Positions 37,920-50,135 of a DNA stretch of 64,000 nt are shown in pieces. The number at the start of each line of letters is the position of its first letter. Position 1 is the stretch's first letter. The DNA is from Rhodamnia argentea (Eukaryota; Streptophyta; Magnoliopsida; Myrtales; Myrtaceae). Where the stretch lies: the NCBI RefSeq assembly GCF_020921035.1, contig NC_063150.1, forward strand, positions 5,704,001 to 5,768,000. The letters are read 5' to 3'. Both the position numbers and the translations under genes were made by a program. The notes beneath the pieces were generated by a model that saw only the letters and a program-made list of their open reading frames with translations, ran no database searches and was not told the origin of the DNA.

Positions 37920-40725
37920 TCAGATCTTGGAGTCCAAGGCCATAATGGTGCTCAGGTTCATGGGGTTCATGTAATCGGTCGAGCCGGTCATGATCTGTCG
38001 GACGATGATCCGGTTCGCGCGCTCGGTCGGGTGGAATGGGTCCCAGAATGCGTAGATGTTCCGGTTGGGGCACAGGTTCGAGAGGACGTTACATATTCCC
38101 AGCCCGTTGTAAGGCCCTTGTCCGCAGCACGCCACTTTCGACGTAACGAAACCTGATCCGAAACTTAAGGATTAGCGGCACATGAATGAATAAGCCGCGA
38201 ACTGATTAAGGAGTCGTAAAAGATTTAGAGTATGGAGGGAGGCAAAACCAAATTGTTGAGGGTTGTTGATGAAGTCCATGTTCATCTGGAAAGCGTTGGC
38301 CATGACAAAGACGTCAGATCCGAGCTCCTGGTTCAGTCCTTGGAGCATCCGGCCGAGCGCCGGGTTGAATATGGCGGCGGCTCGCTGGGGCTCCGGCACG
38401 CACTCGCCATTCCGGCTTCCTTGCGAAGCTAACTGGGCTGGAACACAGCCCAACGGCCCGGTCCCCGTGACCAGCACTCGGCGGGCTCCCAAGTCGTACA
38501 GTCTCTGCAAATGTTAGTGTCCCATTAAGCACAAATATTTGTCATCTCCTACTATGACTCGGCCAAGAAATTTCATTAAGGGTGATCACTAAATCATCGA
38601 AGAGGATGAAGAGAGGAATAACTAATTGACTGGTGAATTTACCCGGAGGATATTTCTGAACTCGGAGATGAGGTAGTCGGAGAAGGCTTGGATGGAGAAC
38701 TGGCGCCGCCTCGGGGAGAAGGGGGTGAGGAAGTAGTTGTTGACGAAGTCGTTGCCGCCGAGGGTCATCAGCACCAGCGCCTGGTTCACCCGCTGCTGCG
38801 CCTGCTCGGCTCCGATCAGCGCGCTCAGCCTCACTTGGTACTGTTGGAAATTCGCGAACTGCTGGAACATCCTTATGATGGTGAACTGCAACAAGAACAT
38901 CACAGTTTAGTATTTCAAAAATCAGTCGTTAGCTTCAATTAGCCGACAACATTAAGCATCACATGAGATCGTGAGTTCCAAATTCATCCATATCTTTTGC
39001 GGACAAAGTTGGCGGTGGCGAAAAGGCGGATAGGAAAAAATTGCAATACCTAACTCAACTGGCGAAATACAATAATTTTGTATTGCATTTCATAAATTAT
39101 AATACATATTTTTCTAAAATTGACCAAACACCAAGTGCCAGTCAATCACGGCCCCAACCGGCGTTTTTCAATCGATCGTTCTCGGTTGTTTTTTGACATA
39201 TGTCTTGCATGAGATATAGATAGCGATGTTCGAATTCTCACATTACCGATCTTCATTATCTCCGATCCCACCGGCAGAGAACTCAAAAGGGGAAGTGAGG
39301 TACATGGGAGCACTATATGTATCCTTGTTGCACATTGTCACTTATTCTTTAGCGATACTATTGATAATAGTATCGTGAATTAATTTTCGCACAACGGGTT
39401 TTGAATCGGAATTTATTTTCGTGCCCTAATGGCATTGCATTCTCAACTTATGACTTGAGGAAACACTTCATGATAATAGGCCTATATAATGATGATCATG
39501 TTGCTTTCAGCCATTAAATGTTTCCTAATGAGTTAGTTGCAGGCATCAACATCTAAAATTAAAGCTTGTTGACCACCCAATATAACACTCTACGCCCCTA
39601 CTATGGGGTTTCAAATTTCAGTACGATCCATCTTCATTTACGCCATTACAAATAGTTTCATGATTTGACTGTCCAGTGTCCATATACGTTAAAACCCTCA
39701 TCAACGTCTACAGTTTTATGTTCCATTTTTGGATCTCCATCTTAATGGAGGTCTACCTGCTTCTTCTTGTGGGGACTGCTTCATTAATTGGTTATGCTGG
39801 AAAAGGAGGGGGAGAGAGAGAAACAGAGAATGCAAAACTTAGGTGAAACATCACATGACCAAGATCTTTTGCTTTTAGGGATAGAAAGAACCATACAAAC
39901 TGGACGCCCGTGTCATTGAGGATCCCGATCCCGGCGGACGCGAAGTTGGCGCCGACAAGTAGCTTCTCTCCGGTGAGCTCCGGGCTCAAGTACGGCAGCG
40001 TTGCCTCTGAACCCATCTGCTCACCTGAACACACATCCCATTTGCTTACATGTCAAATTACTAGACAAGCATAACAATGATTAAACTTGGAATTATGTCA
40101 TTATGTAGTAAGAAAATATTCTCCTTTGAGCTTCTCTTTTATTAATTGGCATCACAAGTTCTCATTGATTATTGTGATCAAACTAATTGTCACATTGTTT
40201 TGAGGAACCACATTTAAGAAACTAGAGCAAATCTCTTTAAGCTTCTTTTATTGAGTGACAATAACAACTTCTCATTGACCGTCCAAATCTAATAACAAGT
40301 ACACTTTGTTTGGTGAACCTAATTAGTAACCATGAAACCCATACTAGATTTGCTATTGGTAAGTATGCATGCCATTGCAAAAAAAAATGGGGAGAACCCC
40401 ACACTACATAAATCTAGGAGCATGAAGCAATAGTGACAGAGTAGACAGAAATCGGCATACTGATGATGTCCGGTAAGTTGAGGCCGTTGGAGAAGCGGCC
40501 GGTTGGCCGGTGGGTCGGGTAATCGATCCCGTACGGCGGGGAGTCAGCGCGGGCGGTGGTGGCCAGGTAGTTGTTGTTGCCGTTGTCGACGAGAGAGTCC
40601 CCGAACACGAAGAAAGCTCGAGCTGCCTCCGCTCGAGGTGGCGGCTCTGCAATGCTCAGGTATAGTATGGCCAGGGAAGCAATCACCGAACGAAGCCGAG
40701 GGCTAGACATAACGGAGGATGACAT
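37920..40725 (-). CDS. GDSL esterase/lipase (secreted)
   Basis: Secreted plant SGNH hydrolase that cleaves acyl esters at the cell wall or cuticle. Five exons: 40461-40725, 39897-40024, 38643-38885, 38249-38504, 37920-38152, all GT/AG and in phase, 374 residues (family norm about 350-380). A signal peptide covers about residues 1-35 (hydrophobic '[13 protein letters not shown]', then 'AEA'). Block I '[14 protein letters not shown]' holds nucleophile S44. Block II is 'GANFASAG' near 113-120, block III 'LGGND' has N176, and block V 'DPFHP' has D335 and H338. The catalytic set is complete. I chose the second ATG (40725) because it begins right before a normal signal peptide; the upstream ATG at 40800 would add a charged CT-repeat-encoded stretch. 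Overall it resembles the Arabidopsis At5g33370/LTL1 group. Confidence 0.95.
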
Positions 40726-40740
40726 GGAAGGGGACTTAGT

Positions 40741-40762
40741 TCTCTCTCTCTCTCTCTCTTTC
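40741..40762. repeat. (CT)n microsatellite upstream of the GDSL gene
   Basis: About nine CT units lie 16 bp upstream of the GDSL ATG, on the gene's sense strand GA. This is the second gene in the window (after CLASP) with a dinucleotide tract just upstream of the start codon. Confidence 0.8.
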
Positions 40763-43700
40763 TGGTGTCTGTGTGAGAGAAAGAGAAGGAAAGCGTGCAT
40801 GGGGTTTTATAGGGTTTTACCGATTATGGAGGATCCATCTGATCATCATGTGATTTTTAAGCAAAGCTTTATTCAATTTTGTCTTGGTTTATATTTTCTG
40901 GGAGGCTTCTCGATCTTTGACCATTAATGGCAGGAAAATGGGTCTTTCTAAAGCCCATATTGAAAGTTAGGGCTCATTATAATTATGGAAATGTTTCCCA
41001 GACAGTATTGTGAGGAACAAGACAATCTCAACCGTATATTCACACATCATCACCGCATTTTTTTACATAAATAACTCTTTAATTGGAAAATCGCGTGATC
41101 AGAAATAATCGACGGTAATGCTAGGCTAGCAGCTTCCACATAGTTATATAGTAATTATCATAGATGACCGACCACGAGGCAAAGGGGTTGTTTAGGGCAC
41201 TGTAATTAAAAGGCAACAAAATCTTTTCTCTCTTTTTTTCTTTTGGTTCCCCTTATTTCGCAGAAATATATATCTTCTTGGCCGGACCGAGTGCATGTGC
41301 AAATGACACGTCCCCATGACTAAACATCCAGTCCATTTATAGAACAAAAATTATTATTAGGTCCATTGTCAGTCGACGTCCAGAACTCGAATTTATAATA
41401 GATTTATTTCAAATATTTTATATATATATATATATATATTGTGAATTGACATGCATGGGCGATTTCGATCATTCAAATTATAATTACATAAAATCAAATA
41501 AAATAAACTTGTGGATTTAGCTCGATTAATGAAATATGATTAAAGGATCAAACTTCGCTTTGTCTCCTCATAGGCTGCAAACACATAATTTACATTTAAT
41601 CTTGGAATAAACCGACAAAAATTTGACGTCACCAACGTACGGAGCCTACTAATATCGTGCCAGCTCTAGTCTCCTCAATCTTTTGGGCTGTCATGTAGCT
41701 GGGATCAACACACGATCAGACACAATTTCTCTCCAATAACATATGGTAGGACCATAGACAAATGATTTATTGTTCTGTAGGACATAGCAAAGCATCACCT
41801 CCATGTTAGCAACCAAGCGAAAACCCTGAACAAGACGACATGCTCGGTCGAAGGAAATTCCTCTCTTCAAAACATGATTGGAGGAAAATACCGACTTTTA
41901 TTGATTCCGACGGGAGGCTAACGGTGCCGACGTCATGTTTCAATCCAATTCGATTCTGCTTTTGGGTCTAGATGATTTGAGCCAATAGATAATTTATACA
42001 CTAAAATGTGGTCAGAGAACACCAAGATGGAAGATGCATGTGACAAGTCAAGACAAGGAAATTATTGAACAGGGAAACCCTAATCTCCAACTCTCCTGAA
42101 TATTCATCGTATTGAAGGATCGTATCAGAGAGGTAGTGTACGACAGTTTACTTCCTGTTGTTGCCCAGGAAGTGACGAAACGGCCTAAATAATCTTTTAT
42201 CTTTCGGCTCGCTAATGGAGGAGTTGACTCGATCAACTTCGACCGGCTCCAAAGATAAGAACACACCACAGTGAATGGGACCAGCACTAAATGAAAATGG
42301 CCCAAGATCACCACCTAAAAAGTGCCCAAAAAGGCACGCCCTGCATTGAATGGAAGATGACCTGTGAAAATTTCTCTCCTCAAAATCCCATAGCTTGATT
42401 GTAAGGTCTCAGTTTCCATGGGTAGTCCACACCGTCATGGGTTGCAGGCATGTGGGAGGATGTGGGCACAACTTCATGCTCATGGGTTCGAATTCTTGGG
42501 AGGAAAGAGCAGGATTGTTAGGTGGGCTTTCTCTTGCCATGTTGCTCAAATTCGGTTGATATATGAAAAGCATTTGGTCATTAAGCCGGTATCATTATGG
42601 GGAAATATTTCAAATTGCACGGCGCGTCGAAGAGATGTCGGCTAATGTGGATCAAGCTCCGAATCTACTGACTCGAAACCGAAACTCCCGAGTAAAGGAT
42701 ATCACTTCGATCTGATAATTTTAACATGGGAAAAGGCGACATATGTGCACATGATACCATAATCAATTAATCATTTAGGCAAGAGAAGACGCGGAAGGAT
42801 TGGAGCAACAGCATGAAGAGACTAATGCTTAATGCTTATCAACGGGGGAGCATGTGCAGGTGTTGTCCCAGGTAAAATGAGGGCTTGCGGAGTTATCTTA
42901 ACAGTTGACATGTACTCATCACTGTAGATTTAGGCAACTGGGTTAAAAATAGGAACAAGAATGAAAATAACAGTGCACATGTGACATCCTTGGATAAATT
43001 TATTTGAGGTATTGTCCGTCTTGACCTATCCCATATTAAGTCTCACGGTTTTGTCATTTGAGATAGTACACTTTAGAGTTTCAAAATAAATTTGCCATTA
43101 TGTCAAAAGATATTTTCATGAGTTAATTCCAAACTTCGCATATATATTTTAGACATGCTCTCCCCTTATTTGATGTGTAAATCGATTCATTCTTACCTCT
43201 TAAGTCATCCTAAAAGTCTACCCGGAGCTTTGGCGACCACTCCCCTCTCTCATAGACCTGGTCGTTACAGCACACGTAGAACAAAACACAATAATTAAAA
43301 AGAACGTATTGAACAACTAATTTTACAGATTATTTATGGTTCTGACATTACTGCATCATCGGTACGTTCGCATAGGCAAATGACCCTCCGACCTATCCTT
43401 CTCCATCCGGAAAGTAAGAAAGTAGCATAGCATATGTCCTTATCATGATTGAGACTGTGAGGACGGAGAAACTATCAAATCACTATTCCACAATGTCACT
43501 TGCAGGTTGCTCCATTCTCAAATTAAATGAAACCACCAAACTTCGTTCCTCTTTGTCCTTAGTCGGCTCAATCTCTTAGGACCCTCCTAAATTCTAAGTC
43601 ATATGCTATGAGTTCATCCTTTGTTCGTCTCTTGACATTTTATATATATAAAAAAGATTATATGATATGACATCATAAGTGAAGGATTCGAATCTTGACG

Positions 43701-45360
43701 CTCTTTCTCAATTCTCTCATGTAGGTTATATTCGTTATTTTGCCTATTTTCATGTTCAACCGTCTACGCACTAGGAGAAGTGTTAAATCATGTGTTATAA
43801 ATACATTGTTGGTCCGTCTCTAATGGTTTAAACATTTGGGAAGAGTGATTCATCCAGCGATAGGAAATAACATACTAGCTAGAGGCTAGAGCTAGGTGAT
43901 GTCCATTTATCAGGTAGGTTTGGAGATATGATACTTGAGTGAAGGTGCATGTGGCAGGACTTAAAAGCGCGAAGGACTTTATTCTCAGAAAGAGAAAAGT
44001 GTAATGTGTCTGTAACTTTCATCGTATGTTTATTAGTGGATAAGTTAGTACACATTGAGAATAAAACATGCAGGGGGATTAGTCTAGCCAGTTAGCTACG
44101 AGCCCATGGAACTTAAGTTTCAAATTGTCATCAAGATTACTCTACCATCACTCCCCCAATTTCTGCGTACTTCTTATTGCATTCTCTTTCCTATACATAC
44201 ATTTACTGAAATCTGCAGAAGATAGCTTATAGCAAACATTTTGCTGGAGACTATCAAAGAGATTGTCAAAGCTATCAACAACATTATAATGTTCATCAAC
44301 CATTGAAGTTCCTCGTTTTTCCTCATTAGAAGGATGGAATGAGGAACTTCCATGGATGATTAGGGCAACAAAGGGTAAGGCCGTAAGACTCCTCAAGGTA
44401 TCTTTCCTAGCAACCATATATTGCATTTGGATGGAGTGCAACCGTAGACGGTTTTAGAACAAATCAATTGACATCCCCATTATCTTGGCTAAGGCGCATA
44501 AAAATGTAAGAGGCAAAGCTTTACTCAACCAAAAAATGAGATATTCTCATACAAATATCATACTGGCTACTATATGGAGAATCCATACCTCCATCTTTGT
44601 GAACTATTAGCTCTATTTTTAATGTTGGGGGATGCCCATAAGCTGTTGTGTTACGTCTACTCTATAATACTTACATTTTACACCAAAAAAAAAAAGAAAA
44701 TGTTCCTCAAGAGTGTTCCTCATTCTGGCTTTCCTATGCATGATAAAGTTAACCACACAACCAATTTAAACATCACGGTAGGTTTCCCTTTCTTGCACTC
44801 AACACCCCAACACTTGCCTTCCTAGACATGAAGATGGACCACCTAGAAAAATATGAAGATATCGATTTCTAGACTCCAAATGCAGCAAATAGAACACGCC
44901 ATGAGTTCAGACCTTCGAATGCCATTAAATTGCCAACAGACATGCGGCACTTGCTAGTAAAGGGATTGGGGGATGGGCCGGAGTGTATCAGGTCCTGGGT
45001 TCAATCCCCGTGACCGTGAGCACCACACACTCATGGGCATGGAAGAGAGGAGTGAGACAAAAAAAAAAAAAAATGCTATTTCATCAGCTTATCGCAAGTC
45101 AACGATCAGTCATGCATGGCTAGCCATGCCATGAAACTATTGCTTACACTTATCTGGCGAAACCCTAAAACTAGCTTGCACGACTTCGTGCTCAAGCTTT
45201 CCTGTTGTGAACGACAAGTCCAAGCACTACTTATAGAAAAAAAAAATCCCCATTCATATTATTTGAAACAACCTCAGCAGCTCACATGTCCTCTCGCGGG
45301 CTGCGTCTCATTCATAACCCAGGTGACTGCACCGGCTTCGAATTGAAGTAATACGTGTAC
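40763..45360. other. gene-poor interval
   Basis: No gene supported. A (TA)n tract of about 10 units lies at 41417-41439. A 97-residue ORF (44148-44441, minus) has no family features. 42418-42640 and 43680-43760 carry 'TTCGAA'-type boxes typical of old dispersed repeats, without a clean element. Confidence 0.45.
44945..45073 (+). repeat. possible SINE-like fragment with A tail
   Basis: 'GGGTTCAATCCCCG' near 44998 resembles an RNA polymerase III B box, and the segment ends in a run of about 14 A at 45060-45073, the layout of a tRNA-derived SINE. I could not find a convincing A box or target duplication. Confidence 0.35.
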
Positions 45361-45366
45361 GTGATA

Positions 45367-45514
45367 TAGACGTGGCCGGTTCCGGTTCGGAACCGTTGGT
45401 TCCTAAGCCCAACGGCTCTTTTCTTTCGGGCCGGTTCCGACAATTATGGAATCAGAACCGTGGGCCCGGTTAACGGGCCGGTTCCAGGCTCCGATTCCAT
45501 TTTGGCCATGTCTA
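45367..45514. mobile_element. short hAT-like MITE rich in CCGGTTCC repeats
   Basis: The ends are inverted: 'TAGACGTGGCC' on the left and 'GGCCATGTCTA' on the right. The 148-bp interior consists mostly of 'CCGGTTCCG' and 'GGAACCG' motifs in both orientations. Both flanks contain 'ACGTG', but an exact 8-bp duplication is not clear. Confidence 0.6.
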
Positions 45515-45760
45515 CGTGCATATAACATACAAATCGATGGACGAGCTTTCTCTTTTGAATTATTTCCCCACCAACTTTGCCATCACCCATTTAAATGGAG
45601 GGAGATAGTTAAACCGGGGTATAGCTACGAAGCTCAGATACTATGTCCTAGGTCGGTCCGATATGATCATCATTCCAATCCGAAACGAATGGAACCCAAG
45701 AAACTTAACTCCTCCCTTCAAGATATTATTCTACGACGTCATAATGTTCATAACTAGAAT

Positions 45761-46167
45761 AAGGAGAATTACCAAAAAAGCCCTAAACCTATTGTAATTA
45801 TGTCAATTCAGTTCTAAATCTCTTTTTTTGTCAATTTAGTTTTAAACTTTTTGTATTTGTGCTAATTCAGTCTATTTGGCCAGTCGGTGCTAGCTTATAC
45901 TTTTTTTTTTAATATGTTGGTAATTTTTTGAAATTTTTATGATGTTTTTCTTTTATGTTTTCTTTTCTTTAGTTTTTTTTTCCTCCACACTTAGGATCGG
46001 CAAATATTAAGATATTAAAATAATATTTAAAAAAGTTCACGTTAGCACCGGAGTGCCACGTTAGCACCGACCGACTAAATGGATTGACTTAGTAAAAATG
46101 TAAAAGATTTAGGATTAAATTATCATGCGCATAATAAGTTTAGGATTTTTGCGGTAATTTTTTCGAC
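45761..46167. mobile_element. MITE with 8-bp target duplication
   Basis: Inverted ends: 'AATTACCAAAAAAGCCCTAA' begins at 45767, and its near-complement ends at 46161. Further in, 'CAGTCGGTGCTAG' and 'TTAGCACCGACCG' also pair. The perfect direct repeat ACTAGAAT flanks it at 45753-45760 and 46168-46175. The length is about 407 bp with no coding capacity. A diverged relative seems to lie at 52570-52760. Confidence 0.75.
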
Positions 46168-46379
46168 TAGAATGAAACCATTAACAGAAGGGACGTTTAA
46201 AAATAAACTTTTTGAAATAACGTACAAGCTGATTACTTGACATGTATTGTGTATGCTGCACTTGCTGGGAAATGGCTCGCCAAAACCCAACCCATATGTC
46301 GGCCAATTAATAATATCGTCAGAGTAAATTACGTTGCTGGAGACAACCTTCATTTAATATGCATGCAAGCGAACCACCT

Positions 46380-47080
46380 TCATCTCTGCCAGTCCTCCTC
46401 CTATGCCCTACGCGCACAGAGTAAAATAATGCAATTTATGGATAGATATATTAATGATTTCATTATTTATCTCTTTTAATTTTTTTTTTCCTTCACGGTG
46501 AATTTATCTGCACATGCAGTATTATCCATTTGTCGGCCCGACATTTCAGTTCTTGTATATTTAAGATGCCTAACGGGAAAGCCGATTTCACGTTCATTTG
46601 ATAAATCATCGGCTTATGTTGAGCTGCACGTAGAATGGTCAATTTAATAGTTGCCAAGTGAACGATCAAAGCAAAACCCCTTGTTGTAGCCGATCCCGGA
46701 CCGTTCGGGATCCGGATCCCCTGCCATAAAGGCACAGGATACATTGGATCCCCACCCTCCATCCCCTTTTTATAGGGGGAAAATATGGAGAAAGTATTAT
46801 GGAGAGTGGGGATGGGGATATGTCACCTGTCTTTATGGCAGGTGATCCAAGCGGGTTGTTGGGGGCCATGGCGTTGAGTTGTAAAGTCAGTTTCCCTCTA
46901 AATAGGTGGCTAATGACGGTGATATCTCCGAGTTAAAAATAAAACAGAGAGATTCGAACTTAGCAAAGAGGCGACGAAGTGTTTAATTATCACTTGTCTC
47001 TTCGGTTGCCTCATAAATGTTCATAGATACTGTGGCACAATATCCACGAATTTTCCAAAGGACATCCATTGTCTACTTAA
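46380..47080 (-). pseudogene. Ty1-copia retrotransposon fragment (duplicate A)
   Basis: On the minus strand 46559-46690 reads '...VHLATIKLTILRAAQHKPMIYQMNVKSAFPLGILN', which is the copia reverse-transcriptase core (family pattern ARL-TIR-L-ALAA-H-W-I-QMDVKSAFLNG). The flanks (46390-46460 and 46865-47060) recur at 51380-51460 and 52140-52310, so this is one of two related pieces. There is no complete domain and no LTR. Confidence 0.65.
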
Positions 47081-47204
47081 ATAAAGGAGAAGAGTCAAAG
47101 ACGGGGGCCCTTTTTTAATGGTTTTGGAAAAGAGAGCCGAGTTTGAAAGGAGCGCGAGCGCGTGGCACGCGAGGGTATCGAAGTTTGATGAGAAGTGATC
47201 GAGA

Positions 47205-48835
47205 TTATGTTTGTTTCACGAAAAATGTGAGATTTTTAAAAATTATTTTTTAAAAAATCATTTTTTAGGAAAATGACAATGTTTCCAGATGTTTGGCTAA
47301 ATTATGAAAAAGACCCGAAAAATATTTCCTCAAGATCAACAGATCCGGGTGCCCTCGAGCTCCGTCGGGGCCGGCGAGCTCGAGCCTTGCCGGTCTAGGG
47401 TTTTCGCAGCACCTCTTCTTCAGTAGTTGAAAGGTCACCATGCGACGGAGATGAAGCGCGCACTCGACAAGCTAATGGACGAGGCTTGGATCTGGCAAGC
47501 TCGTGGCTTGTCGACCCGCGTCATGGCTCGAGATCGCAGATACCGGGGAGCTCGAGCCTCGCCGGTCTAGGGTTTTCGCAACATCGACTTCTTCAGTCAT
47601 CGAAAGGTTGCCATGCGGCGGAGATGAAACGCACACTCGACGAGCTAATGGAGGGCCTGGATTTGGCGAGCTCGTGGCTCGACAGCCTATGTCATGGACA
47701 ATTGATGAGGGACCGGCCGTCGCTACGGTCTGCGGTCGACAGAAGAAGAGGGGTGTGTGGAGGAAGGAGGAAGGAGGAAGAAGGAGAAAAGAAAAAGAAA
47801 AGAAAAAAATAAAATTTTTGAATTTTTAAAAAATATAATGAAAAGAAAGTTAAAAAGATAATTATAAAGAAAGGAAGTGTGAAAGAGAAGAGAAAATTCC
47901 TCACTTTTGAAAGGCTTTTTTTTTTGGGTTAATACCACGAAAAACCCCAACCTGGTACACTTGTGATAAATTTACCCCAAATTATTTTTTGACCACATAA
48001 AACCCCAACCTGGTATACCCGTGACAAATTTACCCTTCGTTAATTTTCGTTAAATTTAACTGTCAAATTTCTAATTTGGTGACACGTGACGATTGACGGG
48101 TATACTAATATGGAGTTTTGACCCTCTGTTTGTCACGACTTTATCAATTTGAGATTTTTCGTGATATTAAATCAATTTAACTGCAAGTAAATTTGTCACA
48201 GGTGTACTAGTTTGGGATATTTCGTGGTCAAAAGAATTAGTTTATGGTAAATTTGTCACGTATATACCAGTTTAGGGTTTTTGGTGGTCAAAAAAATAGT
48301 TTGGGGTAAATTTGTCATAAGTGTACCAGTTTGGGGTTTTTCGTGGTCAAAAAAATATTTTAGGGTAAATTTGTCACAAATGTACCGGTTTAGGATTTTT
48401 CATGGTATTAACCCTTTTTTTTTTCCATAGATAGAAAATATTTTCCTAGGTTAGCTCATTTTTTGCAAATCAAACGCCGAAAAATTCGAAAAACGTTATT
48501 CGGAAAGTTATTTTTCACGAAAAAAAAAAGCGGAGGCATAAGTTCTCCAATAAAAAAACGAAGAGTGCAAAGGGAAAAAGAACAAACCAAAACTAAACGA
48601 AAAAAGAGCTTGGGATCAGAGAAATGTGAGAGAAGATCAAGGATCAGATAGAGTGAAGAGAAGGAGCTCAGTCTGGTAAAAAAAAAAAAGCAAATAAATG
48701 AAAAGGAAAACAAAGGACAACAGTAACCCTCAAATTTTTTTTTTCCGCAAAAAATGGGTAATTTGGAAAATATTTTTCTAAAAATAATAACTCGTATTGT
48801 TTGCCATACTATTTCTCAAGCTCAATGGACACCCT
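47205..48835. mobile_element. composite repeat: foldback-type ends around a GC-rich core and a nested element
   Basis: The left part (about 47205-47300) and the right part (about 48455-48810) share themes with the MITE at 54556 ('TGTTTGTTTCACGAAAAAT', long A/T stems such as 'GGAAAATATTTTTC'), partly inverted. Between them are a GC-rich core with two tandem copies of about 175 bp (47365-47470 and 47540-47660, both containing 'CTCGAGCC(T)TGCCGGTCTAGG') and the nested element at 47927-48413. The overall boundaries are uncertain. Confidence 0.45.
47927..48413. mobile_element. inverted-repeat element with internal tandem repeats (family X, copy 2)
   Basis: The best preserved copy. Left end 'GGGTTAATACCACGAAAAAC', right end 'TTTTTCATGGTATTAACC'. 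The right half holds four tandem units of about 58 bp ('GGTAAATTTGTCAC...GTACCAGTTTGGGGTTTTT'), and the left half holds two inverted ones. It is flanked by T runs on both sides. Confidence 0.85.
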
Positions 48836-48879
48836 TACTTAAAAAAAAAAAAAAAAGGACACTCCCAATTTATTCAAAT

Positions 48880-49500
48880 CGATTGCCTGACCATAAGCAA
48901 AACAATACCGATTCAAGATATCTGTAATATTTTGGCACTTACTGATCTTTCCATCCAAGGAAAATACTGAATCATCCGCAAAGAGAAGGTGAGACAAAAC
49001 GGGACAAGATCTAGTTAGCTTAATTCCCTGGAATGTGCCATCTTCAAGAGCTCGTTCAATCATAAACGACGACACATTTGCCACCAAGATGAACGAGCAT
49101 GGACAAATTGAATTTCCCTAGAGAATACCTCCTGAAGGTTTGAAATAGGGCAATGTTTCCCCATTAAATTTTGCACCAAAGGAAACAGTAGCGACACATT
49201 GCATCACCCAATTTACCCAATTCGCCAATCAAGCTTCTAAATGTCCCGCTTTCTTCTATCATACGCTTTTTGCGTATCAAGCTTCAACACAGCTTGGAAC
49301 TTCTTCTTGCTTGCAAGAACTCTGAGATGGTGCAACACCTCCGGAACAATGAGTATATTATTTTGAATTTGACGGCCCCTAACAAAAGCACTCTGTTCTA
49401 CACAACTAATATCAGCAAGATGGGACAATGTCTGTCCAAATAAAGAAGGCATTTTTCTTCATAGAACCACCGAAGCAATGGCTATATTTACAGGAAAGCT
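48880..49500 (-). pseudogene. LINE reverse transcriptase, broken
   Basis: In minus-strand order the pieces are 'CVEQSAFVRGRQIQNNILI..EVLHHLR' and 'AVLKLDTQKAYDR' (49240-49440); 'WVNWVMQCVATVSFGAKFNGETLPYF.PSGGIL' (49130-49230); and 'FILVANV..FMIERALEDGTFQGIKLTRSCPVLSHLLFADDSVF' (48950-49110). The last piece contains the catalytic F-ADD box. This is the non-LTR (L1-type) reverse transcriptase palm in correct order. A stop replaces the Gln after 'GGIL', and the frame shifts after 'KAYDR'. No endonuclease domain is present. Confidence 0.85.
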
Positions 49501-49736
49501 CTTCGCAGAAGTTGACCGATCCGTGGTGGTAGCCTGTGCAAATCCGTGGCGACAATGTCACCAATGATGTTCAGTTTCTCACTCCTCATTTTAGGTCTCT
49601 CTCTGTTAGTTTTTTTTTTTTTGGGCAGGGGGGGTGTTTCAAATGTTGCTTATAAGAGATTTTAGAAGTTGAGTCCATTCCATTCAACAAACCAGAAACT
49701 TACAAAAGATTAATCCGCTCACGACTCATCAAAAAA

Positions 49737-50029
49737 GGCTTAAGTACACTACAAGTACCAATTTTTTTTTAAAAACAATCACTTAAATGTCAATTTTTTT
49801 GAAAAACACTTACTTTAGTACCAACTCCAATGAGCCACGTCAGCTCAAATATCAATAAAAAAAAATAGGCCATGTCGGATTTCCGACGAACCACGTTAGC
49901 TCAAATCGGAGTTAGTACTGAAGTGATCGTTTTTTTAAAAAAAATTGACACTTAAGTGATCGTTTTGAAAGTTTTAGCGCTAAAGTGAGCGCCGTACACA
50001 AGTTTTGACACTTGTAGTGTACTTTAGCC
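49737..50029. mobile_element. Mutator-like MITE
   Basis: 293 bp with inverted ends 'GGCTTAAGTACACTACAAGT' (left) and the near-complement of 'GGCTAAAGTACACTACAAGT' (right). Flanks 'CATCAAAAAA' and 'TATCAAAAAG' form an imperfect 9-10 bp target duplication. The interior has further self-complementary segments. No coding capacity. Confidence 0.75.
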
Positions 50030-50135
50030 TATCAAAAAGTAACAAAGTGAAGGTCGAAAGTGCTTTACAAATAAAGACAAGGATATAAGGGTAAGATGAA
50101 ATCTTACATCCTGTTAAAGCCATATAACTTGCTAA

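Noticed and set aside
40726-40800. Upstream in-frame ATG for the GDSL gene
   Set aside because: It would put a charged stretch translated from the CT repeat before the signal peptide; the ATG at 40725 gives a normal secreted protein.
47486-47829. Two overlapping 108-codon ORFs
   Set aside because: Products of the GC-rich tandem block and the purine-rich tail of a repeat; low complexity.
47927-48413. Evenly spaced repeats resembling a CRISPR array
   Set aside because: The units are contiguous without unique spacers, lie inside an inverted-repeat element, and the genome is a plant's.
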